Shown: positions 31,328 to 43,100 of the stretch, piece after piece | How the letters are laid out: the number at the start of each line of letters is the position of its first letter | Numbering within the stretch: position 1 is the first letter of the stretch | NCBI RefSeq assembly: GCF_029931775.1 | Contig: NC_079332.1 | Location: forward strand, 818,501-882,500 | From: Euleptes europaea | Taxonomy: Eukaryota > Chordata > Lepidosauria > Squamata > Sphaerodactylidae | Length of the DNA: 64,000 nucleotides | Reading direction: 5' to 3' | Notes under the pieces: generated by a model | What the model was told of the DNA's origin: nothing | Databases searched by the model: none | The model's input: only the letters and a program-made list of their open reading frames with translations | Made by a program: the position numbers and the translations under genes

Positions 31328-34300
31328 ATGAGCGGCAACAGATTCCCGATGGAGGTGAAAGCCCTCGGCTTGCTGAAGCACGGAAAACAGAAGGTATTTC
31401 GCTTGCGTCCCCTTCACTTTTTGCTTGCCTGGTTCACTCCAACAGGGAAATTTCAGACATTTCAAATAATATAGTTATATTCCTGGCATTTTTAATACAA
31501 AAAAATTAAAAGCAATTACAAAAATGAAAAATAAGCCTTGATGATATTTTAATTGGAAATTAACTTCCATCTTAATTCTTCCACCGCTGCATTGCTGTAC
31601 ATCTACGGTAATTTAGGATCAATCCCAACGTGATTGGTGTCTTTAATGTACATTTTAAATAGTTCAGATCTAAAAGCTAAGGACTTACCAGCCTTCTCCA
31701 GTTTCTTCGGAAACTAGAAGGAGCAGCCTGAAGGGTGTTTTTGTCTCAGACCTCTGCAAGCATCAAGGATTTGCCTGTGGACCATTGCAAATCCGAAGCC
31801 GACCGAATCTACACCTGGCCGGCCACATCCGCTGGTCAGGATTTTGTTTCAGCCTGGTCAAAATCTCATCCTAATGGCCAGGCGAAGGGGTGGAAAGTCA
31901 AGGAAAAGATTGACCCCTGGGTCACTCCATAGATATTTTTTTAAGTGTATAAAATTCCCAGTTCTGGGTACTTCGTGGATGAGACGTTCTAATATCACAA
32001 ACTGACTTCGTATTCTGTTCAACTATTCCAGACCTATATGCTTTCTGTGTCCTGGTCAGATCAGAACAATATCCTCATCTACAGGACGTTTGAAGAGTTT
32101 AAGAAACTCCATGTAAGTTTGCTTCTGACCACGAGGCATCGTTTGTATGCTATTTGGGTTGTTGTTCCTTTTCACGTGCAATTATTTCTCTTCTCTGCCT
32201 GAGTGACCTTACTAATTTTGCCGTTCTTTGTCCACGGCTTAGAAAGAACTGAAGAGAAAATTCCCCATCGAAAGCGGCCTACTGAAGAAATCTGATCGCA
32301 CCATCCCAAAGTTTAAAGGTAAAAGGGGAAGGGTGAAGGATGGCCTTTGGTAACCGAACTGCATGAGGATGAAATTGGATGCTTGATACACGGGGGTTCC
32401 TAACAATCCACCTGAAGCTTTATAGAGCAGTGGAACACCCAGACCCTGTGAACCTTGCCGACTCACAACATGGGAAAATAATGCTTGGGTAGGAGGAATG
32501 GGAGAAAGGAAGAAGAATGAACATGAGCAACTTTAAAACTTGAATGTTGTTAGAATTAATGCTAGAGGCAGATTCAAATTACAGCTGGCGTTTATATTTT
32601 CAGCCACATCTAGGGCAACCTCACCTGAGATTTTTTTTGTCCCTGGCACAGTCTTCCTTAATGAAGTCTGCCATCTTAAAACTGTTACAGTCTGCAAACT
32701 TTGGCTTGGCAGCATGTCCCACAACAGGGCCAGTGTGGTGTAGTGGTTAAGAGCGGTGGAGTCTGATCTAGAGAACTGGGTTTGATTCCCCACTCCTCCA
32801 TATGAGCGGCGGAGGCTAATCTGGTGGAACTGGATTTGTATCCCCACTCCATACGCATCTCCCCAAAGGGAACCTGCAAGAACAGACACTGGGGTAATTT
32901 GGGCTTGGGGCAGGTGCTACCAAACAGTGGCAACTTCTTGATTTTTCTTCCTCCTCTGATCCCTTCGAAGCTGCACGTTCGAGGCTGAGGAAGGATTGGA
33001 ATCTGGGCAGAAGCCTGGACCGACTGAAGCTGCTCGAGGTTTACTGCGCGGAGCTCCTGAAAGCAAAGCCTAAAATTTCCCAAGGGGAAGACGTGACCCA
33101 TTTCTTTGAAGCGCAGAGCCAAGACCTGGACCCTTCTTTTCCAGAAAACAGGTACAAATATTTATAAAAGTATATTTTAAGAGGCTCGGGAGAGGGGGAA
33201 TGCTTCTTAAGCTCACTTCAGCCCCTGCCAAATGTAATGCCAGGCAAACCACAGCTAGGAGCTTTAATTTCCCATCTGCTCAGACACCACATGAAATTCC
33301 ACTTAGCACCAGGCAAGGTTTACAACCCTGCTTTAAGCCATAGCTTCTAATTCCATTCAGACTACCTTAAATACAACCAAGCTCATCATGTTTGGCATGA
33401 TGTTGGGTGTGCATTGGGAGTGTGGCATGGTGAGAAGAAGAGGCAGGATGGTGTCACCATTTCCAGTCTAGCACAGGCTTTTCTTGCCCTTGATGGGACT
33501 TCTTCTGGGTCTGCTCAACTGCTTTGCCTCAGGCTCAACCTCATGTAGTGATAAGAAGAGGGACCCTCTGAGAACATGCAGAGAGCTTTTGGCTGACCTT
33601 TCAACAATTACAACCAGCCGCCATGCTACCCAGAATAACTCATGGGGCTCAATTGCTAGCTAGATTGGAGCCCTGGCCCTGTTGAGCAGAGCGCCTTCTT
33701 CCTGCCGATTGTGGGAGGGAAGAACTTAATTTAAAAAAAAAACATTATAGGAATAATCGTCTAAAACAATTCTGTTTGCAGGCTGATACGATGTGTGCTA
33801 GACACACGGGTCTTGTTCAGCCACAACTCACGAATCCTTAAAATTGGCATTATAAGACTTGCCTTGCTAGTCCCAGGATCCTGTTTCCAGCGGAGGTCAG
33901 CCACGTACCTCTGTAAAGTCCTCAGAATGCCATACCAAAAAGAATTTCCCTAACGGAACAGGGAGTTAGTTAATGGTCTCTGACTGTGGTGAGACTCAGC
34001 AAGTTTTCATGAGCTCCCAGAAGACCCCCACCATAAGGCTAATAATTGAAAAGAAATGCTTGGAAGGGAAGGGTCACATTGTTAGGCGAAATCCCACTTT
34101 GGTTTCATCATCTCCCCCCCCCTCCAGCATCATAATCTTGCCTTCTGAAATGGGACAGAGGAAAAAGGAGACACGCAAGCCTTCCATCCCAACCATCACA
34201 CAGCCAGTTATCTCCCAGAGCTACAGATGCATCGAAGACTTTGAAACCAAAGACACAAAGAACAGGCCCTTCCGAGCCACCAAGGAGGAAACGCTTGAAG

Positions 34301-35134
34301 TACTCATGAAGGACAGCACAGGTATGGAGCTCTGAGGCAATCGGACACAAGTCATAGAAGCCCATTTGACAGCTGGAACAAAATATGAGACCTTCCAACT
34401 TTTTTGTTGGAGCCCTAAATGTATACAGCTTATGAACTGGGCAGCCCCTAGGTTGAGCGTGCCACGAACTCGTATTGAAGAACAGCACTAAAAATAACAG
34501 TTAGAGCCGTTCCTCAGTGGAACATGCATTCGTCGGGAGGTGGTGAGCTCTCCTTGCCTAGAGGTTTTTAAGCAGAGGCTAGGTGGCCATCTGTCAGCAA
34601 TGCTGATTCTGTGACCTTAGGTAGATGATGAGAGGCATCTTGGGCATCTTCTGGGCATGGAGTAGGGGTCATTGGGGGGGGAAGTAAGTTGTGAGTTTCC
34701 TGCATTATGCAGGGGGTTGGACTAGATGACCCTGGTACTACCTTCCAACTCTATGATTCTATTATTCCACTCCCAGCATGTGTGCTGTTGGGAATTTACC
34801 TTCTGAACCACTTTTAAATGCCTTGCCTGTCTGAAACAACGGGAACCTACGGGCAGGTGCAGAATGCCCACTGGCATGGTTTTAGAAACAGAGCCCTAGC
34901 AGAGACTGGAGAGAGAGAAAAGAGTTACCTGATGACATCTTAATCGATTAAAAAAAATGTTTTTTTTGCAGGATGGTGGCTAGTGGAAAATGACCAGAAG
35001 CAAATTGCCTGGTTCCCAGCCCCATATCTGGAGGAGAGGGAGGATGCATCAGTCGTCAGAGAAACCAACGAGGAAGGTAGTTCTACCCAGTGTGGCTCTT
35101 TTTTACGTAGAGAAATGTCTGATGCTGCCTTGTC

Positions 35135-35176
<42 letters not shown>

Positions 35177-37189
35177 ACTGTTGAAACTTGCATTTAGTCA
35201 GCAGCCCCTGCTTAGACAGTCAGGGAAACTCTGCAGCTCTTCAGAGCATGTTTGTTGAAGGCATGATGTTCAACCTGTAGAAGGACAAGGAGGACCTCAA
35301 ACCCTGGAAAACCACAGTCAGTCAGATAGGATGGGCTATCAGAATTCCCCATATGGCAGCTTGATCTGTTATAATTTCTTGCTTATGCAGCACACTGGTC
35401 GGAAGCATGAGCTCTGAGCCACGTGGTAGCAAAATGTCCTCTTCCCCCCTCCCTTTCAGAGCTGCTGTATTATATCACACGCTCCTACAAAGCAAAGAAT
35501 CAGGATGAACACTCTGTGAACGTCGGGGTCGTTGTGGAAGTGCTGGAGAAATCTGACAATGGCTGGTGGCTTGTCTGGTAAGCTGGGGAAGGGGGGAGAT
35601 CTAAAACCCTGGCCTGCTAAGCCGTTTTCTGACACACTGGCTGCTTGCGGAGGTCTTTCTAATAAGGGGGAACTAAGTGGGCCTTTACACATGATCAGAA
35701 GAAGAGTTGGTTTTTACATGCCAACTTTTGCTACCACTTAAGGGAGACACAAACCGGCTTTCAATCACCTCCCCTTCCCCTCCCCACAACAGACACCCTG
35801 TGAGGTAGGTGGGGCTGAGAGCTGTGATTAGCCCAAGGTCACCCAGCTGGCTTAATGTGGAGGAGTGGGGAAACCAATCCGGTTCACCAGATTAGCCTCC
35901 GCCGCTCGTGTGGAGGAGTGGGGGAATCAAACCTGGTTTTCCAGATCAGACTCCGCCGCTCTGAACCACTACACCATGCTGGTTCTCAGCTATGCCTTAG
36001 TTGTTAAAGAGACAATTGCTTTTGCTTACTAAATATAAAACCCATCGGTAGATCACAGGAATTCAATAAAGTTGACACAAGCAAGGCACAAGATGAACCT
36101 GCTCCTTCAGTAAACAAAATTTCCCCTCAAGTCTCTGGCTGCCTTTTGTGGGAGAAGGATCTAGAAAGGCTGTCTGCAGAACTGGCTCAGGAAAGCTGTC
36201 TCTCTACTAAGCCTGTGGAACGTGACATTATGCCTTCAAATCTCAGTTTTGTCTTGGCACAGAAATTAGGGCTACTATCCCCCCCCCCCCAATATACAAC
36301 ATTGCACATTGTTCTAGGGTGTGGCTTGAATGCACCAGAATTACTTCCTGTGTTTGGGAAAAAAACTTAATGCCAAATGAGCCTTCAGGGAGGCTTTTCA
36401 CCCTCTGGCCTGAATTAGCAGAGTGGAAGGCAGATGGGATCCTTACCAAACAGTAGCACAGATCCAGCAAACCCCACTAGTCTTGGATCTTCTTTGGCTT
36501 TTAAATGGGATCTTTTTCACTCCTGCAATGTGTCTCTCAGGTACAACGGGCGCATGGGCTACATCCCCTCCATGTTCCTCCGGCCGTACAAAAACCCACA
36601 CAGTAAATTCCTGGCTCTTGCCGGCAGCAGTGGTCTATGCATCTCCACCCCAAACCTCTCAGAAGTCACCACTCTCTCCAGAAGGAACACCCCACCAAAC
36701 CAGCAGAAAGGCAGCCGTTGGGATGCAGTCCATCCTCGCTCAAGAAACATCATGGAGGGGGGGAAAGACAGTCCCCTGAGTCGAATCAGGTCTCGGTCTC
36801 TCGTTGAGGCTGCAGCCACGGGAGCCTCCGCCCCGGCCTCTGACCGTGACAGCTTGTCCGATAGCTTGGGAAACGTGAGCGAGCAGGGATTGTACTGGTC
36901 CCAGAAGACAGAGGTCCAGAGCTTGGAGAGCATCCTCCAGCCCGACCCGGGAACCCGAGGCAGCCCCTCTTCACTTCTTGACAGCAGTCGGCAGAGAGAC
37001 TCCGGCTTTGAAGAAGAGCCCTTTGCCTGTGCGGATAATTCGCCCTGCTCCCCCTCTGATTCTGGCTGGGTGCCTGGCGGCCCAAGGGTGCCCCCGCGAC
37101 CCTCACACCAGGAGATCCTCCAGAGATGCAGCACCATCACCAAAAGGGCTGTGCAGGGGGTACGGCCCAGGCCCACTCTTCCTGCCTGA
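31328..37189 (+). CDS. NOXO1: NOXO1, NADPH oxidase organizer 1
   Basis: Scaffold that brings activator NOXA1 to NOX1-p22phox at membranes for superoxide production. Eight exons: 31328-31393, 32032-32112, 32243-32318, 32971-33151, 34128-34321, 34972-35076, 35460-35577, 36541-37189; all GT-AG with matching phases, 489 aa. Domains: PX (about 1-135) with the lipid-binding [11 protein letters not shown] and the [18 protein letters not shown] stretch; tandem SH3 domains (about 180-235 and 240-295) with paired-Trp cores [20 protein letters not shown] and [19 protein letters not shown]; a long polar tail; and a C-terminal [20 protein letters not shown] segment matching the human motif that binds NOXA1. 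There is no p47phox-like autoinhibitory region visible. The tail makes the protein about 110 residues longer than human (about 370-376). Upstream neighbour GFER is 12.4 kb away. Confidence 0.95.
32730..32865 (+). repeat. CORE-SINE, truncated
   Basis: Head and central block only (ccagtgtggtgtagtggtta, tgggtttgattccccactcc) in NOXO1 intron 3, about 110 bases before exon 4. Confidence 0.8.
34503..34768 (+). repeat. CR1-like LINE 3' end
   Basis: In NOXO1 intron 5, from gagccgttcctcagtggaac to ccaactctatgattctatta. Confidence 0.85.
35137..35175. repeat. (GA)n microsatellite
   Basis: About nineteen GA units in NOXO1 intron 6, about 60 bases after the exon 6 donor. Confidence 0.95.
35695..35990 (-). 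repeat. CORE-SINE, near full length
   Basis: In NOXO1 intron 7: agaagaagagttggttttta at one end and gaaccactacaccatgctgg (tRNA head) at the other. Confidence 0.85.
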
Positions 37190-38065
37190 TCACGGAGTCA
37201 CCACTGACCCACATCCTACAACCAACTTGGCTCAAACCACGAGTAGAGAGAAATGCAACCGGTGAGCAACATTTTTGGGACAAGGAGTCATGAAAAAGTC
37301 TCAAGCAAGGTGGCCGGAGAAGAGTTGGTTTTTATATGCCGACTTTCTCTACCACTTAAGGGAGACTCAAACTGGTTTACAATCGCCTTCCCTTCCCTTC
37401 CCCAAAACAGACACCCTGTGAGGCAGGTGAGGTTGAGAGAGCTCTAAGAGAGCTGTGACTAGCCCAAGGTCACCCAGCTGGCTTCATGTGTAGGAGCGGG
37501 GAAACCAACCCAGTTCACCAGATTAGCCTCCGCTGCTCATGTGGAGGAGTGGGGAATCAAACTCGGTTCTCCAGATCAGACTCCACCACTCCCCATTGCT
37601 TGGCACAGAGGGCATGGCCTTCCTTCCCTCCTTCCTAAACAATGTTTGTGTGTGTGTGTTTTTAAATATATAAACTTTTAATAATGAGTTAATTTTACAA
37701 AAGACAATGGCATTAAAACATTTGACACATTTTGTACAAAAGTGGTCCTGCTCCGCTATTGAATTCCTTCCGGAGGAGAAGGCCAGTCAGGAGCTTTATG
37801 TTGTGTGACTGCGAGAGAAAACTGGTGAACACATCCTAGTTGTGATAGACAAAGGGACAGAATTAGATGTTACAAACTCAGGACTAAAGGACGATACCGG
37901 CGAGTAACCATAAATTCCAGAACTCTTCATGCAGCTCTAAGTTTATTTCCATAAGATTGGTGTGTGTTCTCATTTTCAGCCTTACCATTCTCTCTTTTCT
38001 TTTTTGGCCTTTTCAACCTAACCAATGTTTTTTGTGCTTATAAAATTGCTTTAATGATGTATGTA
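37190..38065. other. Region downstream of NOXO1
   Basis: Contains a reverse CORE-SINE at about 37318-37595 (agaagagttggtttttatat to ccagatcagactccaccact). The rest is AT-rich unique sequence, probably 3' UTR in part. No well-placed AATAAA close to the stop. Confidence 0.45.
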
Positions 38066-38067
38066 CC

Positions 38068-38250
38068 TTGACCTGGAAAGGCCAGGCTAGTCTGATCTCG
38101 TCAGATCTTGGAAGCTAAGTGGGGTCAGCCCTGGTTAGTACTTGGGGGAGACCACCAAGGAAGTCTGGGGTCACTACACAGAGGCGGGCAATGGCAAACC
38201 ACCTTTGAACGTCTCTTGCAGCTGCAACTTGACTGTACTTTCCACCACCA
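38068..38250 (+). repeat. 5S-rRNA-derived SINE
   Basis: ctgatctcgtcagatcttgg, aagctaagtggggtcagccc and ctggttagtacttgggggag are 5S-like. The body ends acttgactgtactttccacc. Confidence 0.85.
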
Positions 38251-38639
38251 CCACAATGATGTATGTTTGGCAGGGGGGTTGATTTTAAGGGTTTTAGAAT
38301 GTCATTTTATCATGTATGTTTTAAACTGTTAACTACCTTGGCAGCCCTTGTAAGGGCAGAAAGGTGAGATACAAATTTTGTAAATAAAATAAATGTCAAG
38401 TGGGAAGAGATTGGTTGGCTTTGCTTTACACTGGAAAAGAACCACAAAAACATCTCTTCCCACCCCCCATTTCTGCAGATGGCAGCCTGAAAAACATAGC
38501 TGGTGCGCAGGGACCCATAGAAGGGTGGTTGGAGTGGGAGTGGCATGAGCCCAGAGAAGTTGAGCCAGACAGGGTGTGTTTATGGGATGCAGTGGGGGCT
38601 GGCCCGGTCCTTCTAAGGCAAAGGGAAGACCACCCTAAC

Positions 38640-38880
38640 GAAGCTCCTGATTTGCCTCTTCCTACATTGAGAGTCACCGGAAAAGTCAATAACGCTAGGA
38701 AAAGTTGAAGGCAGCAGGAAAAGAGGAAGACCCAACAAGAGATGGATTGACTCTAAAGGAAGCCACAGCCTTTGATTTGCAAGACCTGAGCAAGGATGTT
38801 AAAGATAGGACATTTTGGAGGACTTTCATTCACATGGTCGCCATGAGTCGGAAGCGACTTGACAGCACTTAACACATGCA
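38640..38880 (+). mobile_element. BovB/RTE LINE 3' fragment
   Basis: Decayed ORF2 C-terminus (aggaagacccaacaagagat, ggattgactctaaaggaagc encoding RGRPNKRWIDS) and tail catgagtcggaagcgacttg. This is the BovB layout, preceded by another SINE tail at about 38250-38395. Confidence 0.75.
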
Positions 38881-38884
38881 ATTA

Positions 38885-39627
38885 CATTGGCCTTGCCCAG
38901 AGCTGGACGTGCAGAACCCAGAACCTGAGTTACAAGCCCCAGGGGCCTAGCCCTCAGGCCAACTGAGGCTCAGTTCTTCCAGTTGCCTCCAGCCCACCCC
39001 CTCTTTTGTATCATGCGTAACCACCACGTTCTACTCGGTGAGTCAGCCTGCTTCCAGGCGCTGCCTGCAGGTCACGCCTGCTTGACAGTAAGATGCCGTT
39101 TCCTGGTCGCCACTGCAGGTTTCCTGGAATGAGGGGCAGAGTTCAGCCTGCCGCGGTTGGCCTTGGCTCCCTGGAGGCCAGCACGGGGGGATTGCGTGAT
39201 AGCCTCACCTAAGCTGCCCTCCGCGTCTGCATAAGCAAACACAACCCCAGGCCCTTTCGGTGACTCAGACACACCTCTGGAGGCTGTAATGGATGTTCAG
39301 AACAAGAGACCCCAATATATTCATTGGAAAGGGGGGGAGGGAAGAACCTGAATGAAACCACCTCTTTTCATTTGTCCTTGTGTGCCAAATAAGGTCAATG
39401 GGCAACCATCTGTTGGCTGTCGCACCATTTAGGATGACCCCCATGGCCCCGGCTCTGTGGGATGGGCTCCCTGAAGAGGTGAGGGGGGCCCTCCTTGGAG
39501 ATCTTCAGGAGGTGCTGCTAGGCCTGCCTGTTTGCCAGGGCTTTTGAATGGCAGGTGTCTTTCAAGGGGGGGGGGAGCGGGCGAGAGATTTGGAGTTTAC
39601 TGTTTGATTTTTGGTTTTAGCTGGGGA
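38885..39627. other. NOXO1-TBL3 spacer, mostly unassigned
   Basis: 39420-39600 contains tctgtgggatgggctccctg and gaggtgctgctaggcctgcc, reminiscent of an old LINE 3' region. Otherwise no feature. Confidence 0.3.
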
Positions 39628-39842
39628 TGTTCCCACACGAAGCTGCCTTGTACTGAATCAGACCCTTGGTCCATCAAAGTCAGTATTGTCTACTCAGACT
39701 GGCAGCGGCTCTCCAGGGTCTCAGGCGGAGGTCTTTTACATCACCTACTTGCCTGGTCCCTTTAACTGGAGATGCCGGGGATTGAACCTGGGACCTTCTG
39801 CATGCCAAGCAGAGGCTCTGCCACTGAGCCACGTCCCCTCTA
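39628..39842 (-). repeat. tRNA-derived SINE, family 2
   Basis: Reverse full-length copy, ending in the tRNA head gagcc-actggcagag. It lies just beyond the likely TBL3 3' end. Confidence 0.85.
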
Positions 39843-39967
39843 ACTATTATTCTAAGCTGCCTTGAACCACAAGGAAAGGCAGAATGTTTATTTAGTAAAT
39901 AAATAAACATTAATCTGTATGAGATACAAGGACACATTGCCTTAAAACATTTTAAAACACATAAACA

Positions 39968-39973
39968 TTTATT
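39968..39973 (-). terminator. TBL3 polyadenylation signal (candidate)
   Basis: AATAAA on the minus strand about 130 bases after the TBL3 stop at 40102. A further AATAAA cluster lies at about 39890-39905. Confidence 0.5.
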
Positions 39974-40101
39974 TATAAAAAATATTTAGAAACTTGCTGC
40001 AGGCAGGAATGCCAACCAAGATGCACATCTGGCGGAGAAGCTAGCAGAGGAGGCCTGGGTAGAGAAAGGCCTCCTCGGCCCCGACTGGCTTCCCACCCCA
40101 G

Positions 40102-43100
40102 TCACGTGCTCATGTCCTCGTCCCACTGGGAGGCCTCGGCTAGCCTCATGTTCTGCCACATGAAGTCAAGGAAGGTGGCGGCCTGCAGCAGACGGCCCAG
40201 CCTCTGGAAATGGCGCTCTGCGGCACGAGAAGGCAAAGAGGGATGCATCAGGGTGGGTGGCCTGAGAGTCCACGCTTTCAAGGCTAGGGAAGGTCGCCTC
40301 CAGGGCCTGGACCTCAGAAAAGGATTTTCCCTCCTGCTGTGTTTTCGGACGCCTGCCAAACAAAGCTACCAGCCGTTCCCGGCTTGGCCAACAGGGTACA
40401 GAGGACCCGGTCTCCCAAGATGTTCTCTGGAGTGTTTTGCACCCAGCAGACTGTCGTGGGGGAGGCATCGCTTACCTGTGTACGGCAGAAGAGACTCCAC
40501 GGCTGTCGCGATCCCTTCAAACTGCAAGAGGGACTCCGGCGCTTCGTGCTGAAGGAGAGTTTGGACGACCGCCTGAGCCTCATGGCAGTTCCGTGAATTC
40601 GTGTTCCAGCTGATGGCATATCTCAGCACCGCCTCTGGAGCAGCGCAGGGGAAGTGGGAGGGGGATGACAAACGGCTTATCAGGAAAGGATGCAAGGGGC
40701 AGGCAGCACACAACCCTACAGTCGCTTCTGTTAAGGGCTGCCAGTCTGTATCATGCTTGTGGCTTTCTAAGATGGCACGTCATGATGGACTATGTTGGGA
40801 GAAACACAGTTCCAGAGGGCAGCTGTGTTGGTCTCCAGTAGAACAGCTAGATTTGAGTCCAGCAGCACCTTAGAGGCCCACAAAATTTTGGGGGGTATTT
40901 ATTTATTTACTTCACATGAACACATGAAGCTGCCTTATCCTGAACCAGACCCTTGGTCCATCGCAGTCAGTATTGTCTAAGACCAGCAGGGGCTCTCCAG
41001 GGTCTCAGGCAGAAAAGGGTCTTTCACATTACATACTTGCCTAGTCCCTTTAACTGGAGATGCCCAGAATTGAACCTGGGACCTTCTGCATGGCAAGCAG
41101 ATGTTCTCTGCTAGTGAGCCACACATTTTTCAGGGTCATCCCAAAATGACACCAACCAACCTTTCTGGTCTTTCCGCAGCTTCAGAAGATTCCTTTCCAA
41201 GTCCTCCTTCCCACCATATTCCTTGAGAATAGCTACAAGAAAAATCAAGATGGCCAATCAATTTTAAAGTTACGCCAAAAAAAAAATCAGCAGTCCTCAA
41301 AAGTCGGCCCTAGCCTGGCCTCTTGCTCCTGTTTGGATGCCCAGAGAGAATGATAAAACTGAAGTCCAGTGGTGCCTTAAAGACTAATAACACTTATTTC
41401 AGCATGTTAGTTTCAATATTGATTTATATAAATCTGTTCAATGTGGTTCGTCTTCCACGTGCCCCTGGGCGTCTGTTTTATTTTGCTGCGGCAAACTAAC
41501 ACGGCTACCCCTGAGCAGACACCAGAGAGAATGAGACACATTTTTCCAAGACTTCAAACTGCCTGTATGTTTCTGAAGAGAGGGGACAGGGCAGCCACAG
41601 CCCTGGATTGGGGAGGGGCTGTGGCTCAGAGGTAGAGCATCTGCTTGGCATGCAGGAGGTCCCAGGTTCAATCCCGGGCATCTCCAGTTAAAGGGACTAG
41701 GCAAGTAGGTGATGTGAAAGACCCCTACCTGAGACTCTGGAGAGACCCTGCCAGTCTGAGTAGACAATACTGACTTTGATGGACCAAGGTGGGTCTGATT
41801 ATAAGGCACCTTCAGGTGTTCATGGTTCTTTTATTGCATGAATTTCAGTTCCTGCTAATGCTCTGCTGCCTATTCATGTCTGGGGCCAACCACAAATTTG
41901 GGGAGACCTTGAATGCATATTAAATTTTAAGAAGCAGATTCTCTTAACCAAAAATGAGGATTCAAAACATCAAATTTCTGTGCCCCTGAAATCCTCCTAA
42001 AATTGCTAAGGCAGCCGCTATGCTAGGCAGATGTCTGGGAATAAGCCCCAATGAACCAAGTGCTGTCTTCTTCCACACAAGCATGCCTAGGATCAGGCTC
42101 CACGACCCATGAAACACAGCGTGTGGGGGTGGGGGGTGGGGATGGATTTAACTGGGGCTCCTGCAAGACTGAGGGGCCACCCATCCTTCCCAGCAAGGCC
42201 TTACCCTTCACCACCGTCAGCACGGTGTGAGGCCGGTCCAAGGAGATCGCCAAGCCCAGCGCTTTGAGGAACCGCTTCTCGTACAGCAAGTTCGACAGCT
42301 CCTGCTCTCTGAAAGCACAATGCGAGAACGAGACAGCCACTGAAAAACTCCGTGTTTCCAGCCCTCACGAATGCCAAGACTGACCCTAAGCTGATGGGCT
42401 TCTTGAGGAGTAATTGTTGTAGGCCTTGTTAATAGGGTTGTGACAATGTTGACATCAGCATGCACAATTCTATTTGTCAGGGTGATGAGGGCAGCCCAGA
42501 ATCTTAGGGGTCATTGTGCCTCTAGTGCACACATGGCCTCTCCAAGCGTCTGCTACCCTGTCTTCACCCTCCATGGAAGAAGTCAATCTGGGGGGCACTC
42601 ACTTCAGGATCTGCTCCTCCTGCTTTGCCTGCTCCTCTTCGAGTTCAATTTCAGTGACATCCTGCAACACACAAGGGCATAGGAAGGAAACTAAATTGAA
42701 GGGGTGGGGATGGGGAATGGCCAATTGCTCTTTAAAGCTATCTGCCCTCAGGCAGGTGGGAACCAGGGATAAAAGCTGCAGCCATAATGCGGCAAACAAC
42801 CCTGGCCGTCTCCTCCATGACTAAAAACTGGTGGTGGTGTAAAGTTCCGTCAAGTCGCAGCCAACATCTGGTGACCCCATAGGGTTTTCAAGGCAAGAGA
42901 GGAACAGAGGGGGTTTGCCATTGCCTGCCTCTGCATGGCGACCCTGGGCTTCCTTGGTGGTCCCAATACTAACCAGGGCTGACCCTGCTTAGCTGCTGAG
43001 ATCTGACGAGATCGGGCTAGCCTGGGCTATCCAGGACAGGGTAACTAAAAACTACAGTTATATTACTCTGCATATATTAGCATGAAAGAAACAATCCAAG

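Noticed and set aside
41612-41685. Functional tRNA gene
   Set aside because: A and B boxes are present but no full cloverleaf can be drawn, and the element continues into a repeated SINE body.
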